DNA of 64,000 bases from an uncultured Oscillospiraceae bacterium (lineage in GTDB: Bacteria > Bacillota > Clostridia > Oscillospirales > Acutalibacteraceae), in the NCBI GenBank assembly GCA_900543395.1, contig UQQT01000008.1, forward strand, positions 5,966 to 69,965. Direction: 5' to 3'. The notes under the pieces are model-generated. The model was not told the origin of the DNA. It saw nothing but the letters and a program-made list of their open reading frames with translations, and did not search any database. Below are positions 36,951 to 44,743 of the stretch, piece by piece (the stretch's first letter is position 1; every line of letters begins with the position of its first letter). Position numbers and translations under genes: made by a program.

Positions 36951-37295
36951 ATGGACGCATTAAAAATGATCGCTCAGGATTCCGTTAAGGCTGAGCCTCC
37001 CGTTATCACGGTCGGCGATACCGTTAAGGTACACGTTAAGATCCGTGAGGGTGAGAAAGAGAGAATTCAGGTATTCGAAGGAACCGTTATTGCCCGCAAG
37101 GGCAGCGGAATCAGCGAGACATTTACCGTAAGACGTGTTTCCTACGGCGTAGGCGTAGAGAGGGTTTTCCCCGTTCATTCGCCCAACGTTGCCAAGGTTG
37201 AGACTGTCAGAAACGGTAAAGTTCGCAGAGCTAAGCTTTACTATCTTCGTTCAAGAGTCGGTAAGGCAGCTAAGGTTAAAGAGCTGGTTAAATAA
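36951..37295 (+). CDS. rplS: 50S ribosomal protein L19
   Basis: 114 residues with the L19 SH3-like fold: GDTVKVHVKIREGEKERIQVFEG, ARKGSGISETFTVRRVSYGVG, VERVFPVHSP and the basic end KVRRAKLYYLR. L19 contacts the 30S-50S interface. AGGAGGT lies before the ATG. It starts the rplS-lepB-rbgA-rnhB-yraN series conserved in Firmicutes, and probably autoregulates through its leader. Confidence 0.98.
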   Translation: MDALKMIAQDSVKAEPPVITVGDTVKVHVKIREGEKERIQVFEGTVIARKGSGISETFTVRRVSYGVGVERVFPVHSPNVAKVETVRNGKVRRAKLYYLRSRVGKAAKVKELVK

Positions 37296-37310
37296 TTTTC
37301 GGATATCGGT

Positions 37311-37332
37311 CGAAAGGGCTTTTGCCCTTTCG
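37311..37332 (+). terminator. Strong hairpin just after rplS (weak T-run)
   Basis: CGAAAGGGC / GCCCTTTCG with a TTTT loop, a 9-bp perfect stem 16 nt after the rplS stop, but followed by GCTTATCG rather than T. It may protect the rplS 3' end or pause polymerase rather than terminate. Confidence 0.5.
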
Positions 37333-37414
37333 GCTTATCGCAATTCTTCGGACAGAGACGATTTTTATAATTTGTTTTTTTGTCTGTGAAGTCTGTTTTT
37401 ACCGCAGGCGCGAG

Positions 37415-37438
37415 GGGACAATTGTTTGTCCCTTTTTT
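37415..37438 (+). terminator. Intrinsic terminator between rplS and lepB
   Basis: GGGACAA (37415-37421), TTGT loop, TTGTCCC (37426-37432), then six T. It lies only 23 nt before the lepB start, so lepB depends on read-through. Confidence 0.8.
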
Positions 37439-37460
37439 ATTTAAAATCGGGTGTTTTACT

Positions 37461-38021
37461 ATGCATAAAAAAATTGTAGACAATATTTACGAGTTCGCTT
37501 CGGTAGTTATGTCGTCCATTATCACGATTATAATTCTGTTTTCGTGCGTGTTCAGGTTAGTCGGTGTTGACGGTACGAGCATGGTTCCGACATTACAGCA
37601 CGGCGACTGGCTTATGGTTTCGGCGTTAAGCACTCATTACGATTACGGCGACGTTGTTATTGTTGTTCAGCCGAACGCTCTGCATAAACCTATCGTAAAA
37701 CGCGTCATTGCGACCGAGGGACAGACTGTCGATATCGATTTCGACGCAGGTATTGTTTATGTCGACGGCAACGCTCTTGATGAGCCGTACACAAACTGTC
37801 CCACGAATGTACGTGAGGATTTTGAGGGCCCGATTACTGTCGAAAAAGGCAAGGTATTTGTTATGGGCGATAACAGAAACGCCTCGACCGACAGCCGTTC
37901 GAATCTCATAGGTCAGATAGACGAGAGATATATTCTCGGCAGAGTCTACGGCAGACTTTTCCCGTTCGGAAACTTTGATATATACGAGAGTTTTAAGTCA
38001 ATAGGCAAGACCGCCGAATAA
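37461..38021 (+). CDS. lepB: Signal peptidase I
   Basis: 186 residues, one N-terminal membrane helix (SSIITIIILFSCVF), catalytic part outside. The catalytic Ser is about residue 40 in GTSMVPT and the general-base Lys about residue 80 in PIVKRV; the C-terminal box MGDNRNASTDSR is complete. It removes signal peptides from secreted proteins such as the GH5 enzyme. ATG 37461 is chosen because the longer frame from 37380 would run through the terminator hairpin; the ribosome site is weak. Confidence 0.94.
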   Translation: MHKKIVDNIYEFASVVMSSIITIIILFSCVFRLVGVDGTSMVPTLQHGDWLMVSALSTHYDYGDVVIVVQPNALHKPIVKRVIATEGQTVDIDFDAGIVYVDGNALDEPYTNCPTNVREDFEGPITVEKGKVFVMGDNRNASTDSRSNLIGQIDERYILGRVYGRLFPFGNFDIYESFKSIGKTAE

Positions 38022-38050
38022 ATGAAGTACATTTTAATATTTTGTTTGTC

Positions 38051-38087
38051 AGACGGTAAATCGAATTTCGGTTACCGTCTTTTTTTA
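38051..38087 (+). terminator. Intrinsic terminator between lepB and rbgA
   Basis: AGACGGTAA (38051-38059) / TTACCGTCT (38072-38080) then T7. rbgA starts 17 nt later with no promoter visible. Confidence 0.85.
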
Positions 38088-38103
38088 AGCGAGGTTTATA
38101 TTT

Positions 38104-38982
38104 ATGGCAGATCAGCAAAAGCAGATTATACAGTGGTTCCCCGGACACATGGCGAAAACGCGCCGTCTCATAAAAGAGCAGTTAAAGCTTGTCGACGCGG
38201 TAACGATGCTCCTTGACGCGCGTATCCCCATAAGCAGTTTAAACCCCGAAATAGACGAGATAACCGAGGGTAAGCCTAAGATAGTTTTACTCAACAAAGC
38301 CGATCTCGCAGACGAAAAAGCTACTGCGGAATGGATTAAATACTATAATTCTCTCGGCGTCTCGGCTCTTGCCGTCGATTGCCGTACGGGCAGAGGATTA
38401 AACGCGTTCAGACCTCTTGTAAGAGAAGTTCTCAAAGATAAAATCAGGCAGAACGAAGACAAGGGAATGAAAGGAAAAACGCTTCGCATTATGGTCATAG
38501 GAATTCCGAATACGGGTAAGTCGTCATTTGTTAACAAAATGGGCGCGGGCGGTAAGGCTAAGGTCGAGGACAGAGCGGGCGTTACGAGAAACAATCAGTG
38601 GTTCGTTATCGGCGGAGGTATAGAACTTCTCGATACTCCGGGCGTTTTGTGGCCGAAATTTGACGATCCTGACGTAGGCGACAGACTCGCATTTACGGGC
38701 GGAGTCAAGGATCAGATACTTGATATGGAAATCCTCGTATGCCGTTTCCTTGATATGATGAAGAAAAATTATCCCGAAAGACTTACCGAAAGATATAAGA
38801 TAACCGATTTTGAAGACGAGCAGTCTTACGAAATACTCGAAATGATAGGCAGAAAACGCGGTATGCTGATATCGGGCGGAGAAGTCAACACCGAACGCGC
38901 CGCCGTTGCCGTTCTTGACGAATACAGAGCGGGAAAGCTCGGAAGAATTACGTTCGAACTGCCGGAGGATATTGTAAAATGA
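38104..38982 (+). CDS. rbgA: Ribosome biogenesis GTPase RbgA (YlqF)
   Basis: 292 residues, circularly permuted GTPase needed for late 50S assembly. WFPGHMAKTRR opens the protein; the motif order is G4 (LLNKADLAD) before G1 (GIPNTGKSSFVN) and G3 (DTPGVLWPK), with the RNA-binding C-terminal domain. GAGG lies about 10 nt upstream of ATG 38104. Its stop overlaps the start of rnhB by 4 nt. Confidence 0.95.
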   Translation: MADQQKQIIQWFPGHMAKTRRLIKEQLKLVDAVTMLLDARIPISSLNPEIDEITEGKPKIVLLNKADLADEKATAEWIKYYNSLGVSALAVDCRTGRGLNAFRPLVREVLKDKIRQNEDKGMKGKTLRIMVIGIPNTGKSSFVNKMGAGGKAKVEDRAGVTRNNQWFVIGGGIELLDTPGVLWPKFDDPDVGDRLAFTGGVKDQILDMEILVCRFLDMMKKNYPERLTERYKITDFEDEQSYEILEMIGRKRGMLISGGEVNTERAAVAVLDEYRAGKLGRITFELPEDIVK

Positions 38983-39584
38983 CATATGAATTTGAACATT
39001 TGGCACATGAAAACGGCTTTGAGGTCGTATGCGGAATAGACGAAGCGGGCAGAGGTCCGCTCGCAGGTCCTGTTTTTGCGGCGGCGGTTATTCTGCCGGA
39101 TGGGCTTGAAGATATAGGTATAAACGATTCGAAAAAGATTTCGGAAAAAAAACGAGAGTCACTGTTTGAGCTCATCTGCGAAAAGGCGGTTTCATACGGT
39201 ATCGGAACCGCAAGCGAAGCGGAAATCGATGAAATTAATATTCTCAACGCGGCGTTTCTTGCAATGAGGCGCGCCGTCGAACAGCTTAACATTAAACCCG
39301 ACCTCGCTCTTGTCGACGGAAACCGCGAACCTCATACGGGAATTAAAGAATATGCGATAGTAAAAGGCGACGCGAAATCAATTTCTATTGCGGCGGCTTC
39401 GATTCTTGCAAAGGTAAGCCGTGACCGTTACATGAAAGAGCTTGACGAAAAATATCCGCAATATCAATTCAAAAAACATAAGGGATATCCGACTGCTCTT
39501 CATTATGAGCTGATAAGAGAGTACGGTATTTCTCCCGTACACAGACGTTCGTTTTTAAAGAAAATAACGGGTGAAAAGAAATGA
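38979..39584 (+). CDS. rnhB: Ribonuclease HII
   Basis: Removes ribonucleotides and RNA primers from RNA-DNA hybrids. 201 residues. The acidic active site is complete: the first Asp-Glu pair is in GIDEAGRGPLAGPV, further acids lie in VDGN and near SRDRYM. It overlaps rbgA by 4 nt at the start and yraN at the end. Conserved placement next to rbgA supports the call. Confidence 0.97.
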   Translation: MTYEFEHLAHENGFEVVCGIDEAGRGPLAGPVFAAAVILPDGLEDIGINDSKKISEKKRESLFELICEKAVSYGIGTASEAEIDEINILNAAFLAMRRAVEQLNIKPDLALVDGNREPHTGIKEYAIVKGDAKSISIAAASILAKVSRDRYMKELDEKYPQYQFKKHKGYPTALHYELIREYGISPVHRRSFLKKITGEKK

Positions 39585-39937
39585 TGCCCGAGCATTTAAG
39601 ATTAGGCGCGCTCGGCGAGCATCTCGCTGTCGTTTATTTAAGAAATCACGATTATTACATCCTGTCGGGAAATTATGCGACCGCCACGGGCGAGATCGAC
39701 GTTGTTGCCGAGGGCGACGGATGTCTTTGTTTTATCGAGGTTAAAACGAGAAAAGCCGGAGGCATGCTTCCTCCGTCTTATGCCGTCGATGAAGAAAAAG
39801 AGGAAAATATTAAAAGCACCGCGGCATATTTCAGGTCAAAATACGAGTTCGATCTGCCGAGCAGGTTCGATATCGTAGAAGTTGAGATAGAATCCGACGA
39901 TAAATATGTTATCAATCACATAAAAAACGCATTTTAA
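39581..39937 (+). CDS. YraN family protein (UPF0102)
   Basis: 118 residues with a restriction-endonuclease-like core: RLGALGEHLAVVYL, EIDVVAEGDG and FIEVKTRKAG, the last two giving the D/ExK-type acids. The function of YraN is not established; a role in processing Holliday junctions or DNA repair has been suggested for the fold. It starts within the rnhB stop (ATGATG) and usually neighbours rnhB. Confidence 0.9.
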   Translation: MMPEHLRLGALGEHLAVVYLRNHDYYILSGNYATATGEIDVVAEGDGCLCFIEVKTRKAGGMLPPSYAVDEEKEENIKSTAAYFRSKYEFDLPSRFDIVEVEIESDDKYVINHIKNAF

Positions 39938-39947
39938 AAAAATGATG

Positions 39948-39976
39948 TTTACTTTACGGATTCTATTTGATATAAT
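39948..39976 (+). promoter_or_regulatory. Promoter of thrC
   Basis: TTTACT (39948-39953), 17 bp, TATAAT (39971-39976), with TTGA bases just before the -10. Leader of about 23 nt to ATG 40006. Confidence 0.75.
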
Positions 39977-40005
39977 ATCATTTGATTGAAAGTGAGGGTA
40001 AAACC

Positions 40006-41508
40006 ATGTTATATACTTCAACGAGAGACAATTCATTAAAGGTTACCTCCGCCGAGGCGGTAACTTCGGGTATATCCAAAGAGGGCGGACTGTTCGTTCC
40101 GTGCGAAGTTCCCGAGGCTGACCTTGATTTTATAAATTCAATGGTTAACGATTCGTATAAACAGAGAGCGAAAAAGATTCTTTCGCTTTATCTTACCGAT
40201 TTTACGCCGGACGAGGTTTCGTCGTTCGTTGAGGGCGCTTATGCCGACGGTAAATTTTCGTCCGAGGACATTGCTCCCGTCGTTAATCTTCATGATAACG
40301 TAAATATTCTCGAACTGTGGAAAGGTCCCACATGCGCGTTCAAGGATATGGCTCTGCAGCTTCTTCCGCACTTGCTTACCGGGGCTGCGAAGAAAACGCT
40401 TGACAATAAGGAAATCGTTATTCTCGTCGCGACATCGGGAGATACGGGCAAAGCCGCTCTTGAGGGATTCTGCGACGTTGAAAAAACAAAAATACTTGTT
40501 TTTTATCCCAATAACGGCGTAAGCCCTATGCAGAAGCTTCAGATGTGCACACAGTCGGGCGATAATGTCGGAGTTTGCGCGATAAACGGAAATTTCGACG
40601 ATGCGCAGACGGGCGTTAAAACTATTTTTACGGATAGGAAAATTAAAGAGAAGTTCGAGGAACATTCGCTTGTATTCTCATCCGCGAATTCAATAAACTG
40701 GGGCAGACTCGTTCCGCAGATCGTTTATTATTTTTCTGCCTACTGCGATCTTATAAAGCAGGGCAGAATAAGGCTCGGCGATAAGATAAACATTGTCGTT
40801 CCCACGGGAAACTTCGGCAACATCCTTGCCGCAAACTATGCTAAAAATATGGGACTTCCCGTTGCACGCCTTATATGCGCTTCAAATAAAAATAACATCC
40901 TCACCGATTTTATCACAACGGGTGTTTACGATAAAAACAGGGATTTCTATACGACGATTTCGCCGTCTATGGATATTCTTATTTCGTCCAACCTCGAGAG
41001 GCTCCTTTTCTCTCTTTATAATAACGACGACAAAGCGGTAAGAGATATTTTCGCTTCATTGAAAGAAACGGGAAAATACAAGGTTACCGACGAGGTTCTT
41101 AATAAAATAAAGTGCGTTTATTCCTGCGGCTGCTGTGACGACGTTCAGACCGAGGAAACCATCAGAGATACGTATAATAAGTATAACTATCTTTCCGATA
41201 CGCATACCGCCGTCGCGATAAAGGTATGCGAGGATTATATTGCTTCGACCGGAGATAAAACCCCTGTCGTTATCGCCTCTACGGCAAGCCCCTATAAGTT
41301 CTCTCACAGCGTTCTTGAAGCGTTGAAGAACGGAAATATTGAGTCGGATAACGAATTTGACATGGTTCACGAGCTTGAAGAATATACGGGTATTAAAGCT
41401 CCCGAACAGCTTTCCGGACTTAAAAACAAGAAAGTCAGATTCGACTCTGTTTGCGAAAAAGATCCCGACAGCATGAGAAAAGTCGTTTTCGATATGCTCG
41501 GAATATAA
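40006..41508 (+). CDS. thrC: Threonine synthase
   Basis: Converts O-phosphohomoserine to threonine with PLP. 500 residues, the long form with a C-terminal extension. The N-terminus has SKEGGLFVP, the PLP lysine is in CAFKDMALQL, GDTGKAALEG and VPTGNFGNILA follow. ATG 40006 is chosen because GAGGGTAA lies 5 nt upstream; a TTG 24 bases earlier is possible but overlaps the promoter spacing. It stands alone with its own promoter and terminator. Confidence 0.95.
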   Translation: MLYTSTRDNSLKVTSAEAVTSGISKEGGLFVPCEVPEADLDFINSMVNDSYKQRAKKILSLYLTDFTPDEVSSFVEGAYADGKFSSEDIAPVVNLHDNVNILELWKGPTCAFKDMALQLLPHLLTGAAKKTLDNKEIVILVATSGDTGKAALEGFCDVEKTKILVFYPNNGVSPMQKLQMCTQSGDNVGVCAINGNFDDAQTGVKTIFTDRKIKEKFEEHSLVFSSANSINWGRLVPQIVYYFSAYCDLIKQGRIRLGDKINIVVPTGNFGNILAANYAKNMGLPVARLICASNKNNILTDFITTGVYDKNRDFYTTISPSMDILISSNLERLLFSLYNNDDKAVRDIFASLKETGKYKVTDEVLNKIKCVYSCGCCDDVQTEETIRDTYNKYNYLSDTHTAVAIKVCEDYIASTGDKTPVVIASTASPYKFSHSVLEALKNGNIESDNEFDMVHELEEYTGIKAPEQLSGLKNKKVRFDSVCEKDPDSMRKVVFDMLGI

Positions 41509-41515
41509 AAAATCG

Positions 41516-41548
41516 GCGGGTGGATAAGCTTACTTCCACCCGCTTTTT
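41516..41548. terminator. Intrinsic terminator after thrC
   Basis: GCGGGTGGA (41516-41524) / TCCACCCGC (41535-41543), T5, and A-rich on the other side, so it can also serve the DUF1540 gene. Confidence 0.85.
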
Positions 41549-41558
41549 CGGTTTGAAA

Positions 41559-41738
41559 TCAGAATGAATGCGCGTCTTTGTTTAATTCAAAGGTAGAGCA
41601 TTTTGTCTCACCGCAGGAGCATGCTTCGGGACTGCCGACATGAATGCTTCCAGCCATGCATGAACATTCACCCGTGTGGTAAACACAATTTTGAGCGTCG
41701 CATTTGATGTTTTTAACTTCTTTGATTTTCTTATCCAT
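41559..41738 (-). CDS. Small DUF1540 cysteine-rich protein
   Basis: About 59 residues with eight cysteines in the pattern IKCDAQNCVYH, CSCMAGSIHV, ACSCGETKCSTF, which is the DUF1540 signature. Such proteins are common in Clostridia and probably bind metal; function unknown. ATG 41738 has GGTGA about 8 nt upstream; ATG 41747 and GTG 41750 are alternatives. Confidence 0.85.
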   Translation of the reverse strand: MDKKIKEVKNIKCDAQNCVYHTGECSCMAGSIHVGSPEACSCGETKCSTFELNKDAHSF

Positions 41739-41832
41739 TTTTTTCATCACCGTTAATATATATTAAAGAGCACTCTTGACTTTATTGTGCCCGCTAATTA
41801 TCTTATTATTCAAAAAAGGAGGCTTCGGCGAT

Positions 41833-42525
41833 ATGTCTTTATTTGCTTTGGGCGACACGCATCTGTCGCTCGGTACGGATAAGCCCATGGATGTTTTTTA
41901 CGGATGGAGCGACTATGTAAAAAGACTCGAAAAAAACTGGAATGCCGTTGTTTCCGATAAGGATACCGTTTTACTTGCGGGCGATATTTCATGGGCGATG
42001 AAGCTTGAGGAGTGCTATGAGGATTTTAACTTTATAAACAGTTTAAACGGCAGTAAGATAATCGTTAAGGGAAATCACGATTACTGGTGGAATACAATGA
42101 AAAAAATGAATGCGTATTTAGCCGATAATTATTTTGATTCGATAAAAATACTATATAACAACGCATACAGGGTCGGCGATATTTCCGTATGCGGGACTCG
42201 CGGATGGTTTTTTGACGCGGAAAACGATACTGACAGAAAAACGGTTCTGAGGGAAGCGCAGAGACTTCGTACGAGTATAGAAGCGGGACTTGAACTCGGC
42301 GGCGAACCTGTGGTTTTTCTTCACTATCCGCCGATATCCCTTAATGAAAAATGCGAGGAAATATATTCCGTATTAAAAGAATATAAAATAAAACGCTGTT
42401 ATTTCGGTCATCTTCACGCCCAGCGTACGGCGCAGTACGCTTCGTTTGAATCTGATTCAATTAAATTCGGATTAATTTCAGCCGATTTTCTTTCATTTTG
42501 TCCAAAATTGATAGAAAAATTCTGA
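41833..42525 (+). CDS. Metallophosphoesterase (calcineurin-like)
   Basis: 230 residues, cytoplasmic. All di-metal motifs are complete: ALGDTHLS, LLAGDISW, KGNHDYWW, FLHYPPI and YFGHLHA. The substrate is unknown; proteins of this size hydrolyse phosphoesters or cyclic nucleotides. ATG 41833 follows AAAGGAGG; the longer frame begins with a hydrophobic stretch with no site. It sits alone between DUF1540 and tig, after a modest promoter-like TTGACT at about 41775. Confidence 0.85.
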   Translation: MSLFALGDTHLSLGTDKPMDVFYGWSDYVKRLEKNWNAVVSDKDTVLLAGDISWAMKLEECYEDFNFINSLNGSKIIVKGNHDYWWNTMKKMNAYLADNYFDSIKILYNNAYRVGDISVCGTRGWFFDAENDTDRKTVLREAQRLRTSIEAGLELGGEPVVFLHYPPISLNEKCEEIYSVLKEYKIKRCYFGHLHAQRTAQYASFESDSIKFGLISADFLSFCPKLIEKF

Positions 42526-42564
42526 TAGCAAAGCGTATTTACGGCGATTTTTTTTAAATAACAG

Positions 42565-42626
42565 TGGAAAATTTTTATTTTATCTGTTATAATACATAAG
42601 TTAAAATATATCCCTGGTCTCAGGGA
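42565..42626 (+). promoter_or_regulatory. Promoter and leader hairpin of tig
   Basis: TGGAAA (42565-42570), 17 bp, TATAAT (42588-42593) with extended TG. The leader forms TCCCTG/CAGGGA (42611-42626), which ends 1 nt before the AGGAGG ribosome site (42628-42633) and might affect its access. Confidence 0.65.
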
Positions 42627-42643
42627 CAGGAGGATTTTTCAAT

Positions 42644-44011
42644 ATGAGCTTAAAATCATCGAACAAGACAGACACAAACGTATATACTCTTGAACTTTCA
42701 ATTGACGCGGATACGTTTGCAAAAGCGAACGACAAGGCATTTAACCGCGAAAAGGGCAAGATCCAGGTTCCCGGATTCAGAAAAGGCAAGGCTCCCAAGG
42801 CGTTTATTGAGAAGTATTACGGAGAGGGCGTATTTTATGAAGACGCTCTTGATATAGCGTTCCCCGAGGTTTATTCCGACGCTGTTAAGGAATCGGGAAT
42901 CGAACCCGTAGATCATCCCTTTGATTTTGATATCAAGTCGATCGGCAAGGACGGTGTTGAACTTGTATGCAAAGTAACCGTTAAACCTGAGGTTGAGTTA
43001 GGCGAGTACAAGGGACTTAAAGCGGAGAAAGAGACCGTAGCGGTAACAGACGAAGAGGTTGACGAGGCTCTTAACCGCAAGCTTGAGGAGAATGCGAGAA
43101 TCATTCCCGTAGAGGACAGAGCCGTAGAGAACGGCGATATTGTCACTATCGACTTCGAGGGCTTTAACGACGGCGTTGCTTTTGACGGCGGAAAGGCAGA
43201 GGGATACGAGCTTGAAATCGGAAGCGGTCAGTTCATCCCCGGATTCGAGGAGCAGATTATCGGTCATAATATTGACGAAGAGTTCGACGTTAACGTTACG
43301 TTCCCTGAGGATTACGGCGAAAAGTCTCTTGCAGGCAAGCCCGCAGTATTCAAAGTTAAGCTTCACGAGATTAAGTACAAAGAACTTCCCAAGGCTGACG
43401 ATGACTTTGCCAAGGACGTAAGCGAGTTTGATACTATCGCAGAGTATAAGGACGATCTTAAGAAGTCTATTCTTGACAATAAACAGAAAAACGCGGACAG
43501 AGCGTTTGAGAATAAGATTCTCGACATGGTTGCAGATCTCGTTAATGCGGAGATTCCCGACGCTATGGTTGAGCATGCAATCGACGACGCCGCGAACGAG
43601 TTTAATTACAGACTTCAGATGCAGGGCATGAACCTTGATACATACCTTCAGTACACCGGTATGACCATGGAAGCTTTCCGTGATTCTTATAAAGATAAGG
43701 CTCTCAAGGATGTTAAGATCATGCTTGCTCTTGAAAAGATTGCAGAGCTTGAGGGTATCGAGGTTACCGAGGACGACCTTAACGCCGAGTATCAGAAGTT
43801 TGCAGACGCATATCAGATGAAGATTGAAGATATAAAGAAAGCGGTTTCCGAGGACACCGTTAAGGGTGATATCGCTAACCGTAAGGCTATCGACGCCGTC
43901 GTTTCCGCTGCTAAGGTAAAGAAGCCCGCCGCTAAGAGAACGACAAAGAAAAAGGCTGCCGCCGATACGGAGGCGAAGCCCGCTGAGGAAGAGGCCAAAA
44001 CCGAGGAATAA
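42644..44011 (+). CDS. tig: Trigger factor
   Basis: The ribosome-bound chaperone and prolyl isomerase. 455 residues: the N-terminal ribosome-binding domain with FRKGKAPKAFIEKYYGEGV, the FKBP-type PPIase domain (ENGDIVTIDFEGFNDGVAFD, GSGQFIPGFEEQIIGH), and the chaperone C-domain. It ends in about 30 Lys/Ala/Glu-rich residues (KKPAAKRTTKKKAAADTEAK) not needed by the family. It precedes clpP and clpX, a common order. Confidence 0.97.
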   Translation: MSLKSSNKTDTNVYTLELSIDADTFAKANDKAFNREKGKIQVPGFRKGKAPKAFIEKYYGEGVFYEDALDIAFPEVYSDAVKESGIEPVDHPFDFDIKSIGKDGVELVCKVTVKPEVELGEYKGLKAEKETVAVTDEEVDEALNRKLEENARIIPVEDRAVENGDIVTIDFEGFNDGVAFDGGKAEGYELEIGSGQFIPGFEEQIIGHNIDEEFDVNVTFPEDYGEKSLAGKPAVFKVKLHEIKYKELPKADDDFAKDVSEFDTIAEYKDDLKKSILDNKQKNADRAFENKILDMVADLVNAEIPDAMVEHAIDDAANEFNYRLQMQGMNLDTYLQYTGMTMEAFRDSYKDKALKDVKIMLALEKIAELEGIEVTEDDLNAEYQKFADAYQMKIEDIKKAVSEDTVKGDIANRKAIDAVVSAAKVKKPAAKRTTKKKAAADTEAKPAEEEAKTEE

Positions 44012-44042
44012 TATTCGTTCGGTGATTATATCTTCTTGATTG

Positions 44043-44056
44043 TGTCAATAATGACA
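44043..44056 (+). promoter_or_regulatory. Perfect palindrome TGTCA-ATAA-TGACA upstream of clpP
   Basis: It lies between a TTGATT (44036-44041) and AGTAAT (44059-44064), 17 bp apart, so an operator inside a weak promoter is possible. It does not match the CtsR direct-repeat operator. Confidence 0.4.
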
Positions 44057-44082
44057 TAAGTAATAAAAGGAGGATAAATTCT

Positions 44083-44667
44083 ATGGCATTGGTACCTACC
44101 GTTATAGAACAGACAAACAGAGGGGAGAGAGCTTACGATATTTTCTCCCGCCTCTTAAACGACAGAATAATAGTTCTTTCCGACGAGGTTAACGACGCGA
44201 CCGCAAGTCTCGTTGTAGCCCAGCTTCTGTTCCTCGAGGGACAGGACGCGGAAAAGGACATCAGTCTCTATATCAACAGCCCCGGCGGTTCCGTTTCCGC
44301 AGGTTTCGCGATATACGATACAATGCAGTATATCAAGTGCGATGTTTCAACTATCTGCATGGGCATGGCGGCAAGCATGGGCGCGTTTCTGCTTTCATCA
44401 GGCGCTAAGGGAAAGAGATTCGCGCTTCCCAACAGCCAGATTATGATTCATCAGCCCTTGGGCGGAGCGCAGGGACAGGCGACGGAGATTGAGATCGTCG
44501 CAACTCAGATTTTAAAAATCAGAGAAAATATTAATAATATTCTTGCCGAGAATACAGGCAGAAGTATTGATGAGATTAAAAGGGACACCGAGCGCGATAA
44601 TTACATGACCGCGCAGGAGGCAATGGATTACGGTCTGATCGACAGAGTTATCAAAAACCGTGATTAA
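44083..44667 (+). CDS. clpP: ATP-dependent Clp protease proteolytic subunit
   Basis: Serine protease ring that degrades proteins fed by ClpX or ClpC. 194 residues. The triad is in place: Ser98 in GMAASMGAF, His123 in MIHQPLGG, Asp172 in TERDNYM. AGGAGGATAAATTCT precedes ATG 44083. It lies between tig and clpX. Confidence 0.98.
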   Translation: MALVPTVIEQTNRGERAYDIFSRLLNDRIIVLSDEVNDATASLVVAQLLFLEGQDAEKDISLYINSPGGSVSAGFAIYDTMQYIKCDVSTICMGMAASMGAFLLSSGAKGKRFALPNSQIMIHQPLGGAQGQATEIEIVATQILKIRENINNILAENTGRSIDEIKRDTERDNYMTAQEAMDYGLIDRVIKNRD

Positions 44668-44681
44668 TTAATCGAAAATAA

Positions 44682-44708
44682 GGGCGGACATCCGTTCGCC
44701 CCGTTTTT
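44682..44708 (+). terminator. Weak terminator or attenuator between clpP and clpX
   Basis: GGGCG (44682-44686) / CGCCC (44697-44701) then five T. A partial terminator would lower clpX relative to clpP. Confidence 0.5.
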
Positions 44709-44743
44709 CTGAGATTCATAATTTCGATAGGAGTGAATATTCA

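Noticed and set aside
37380..37460. N-terminal extension of lepB
   Set aside because: It would translate through an intrinsic terminator; signal peptidase starts normally at 37461.
40006..41508. Attenuator or T-box ahead of thrC
   Set aside because: The leader is only about 23 nt, too short for either.
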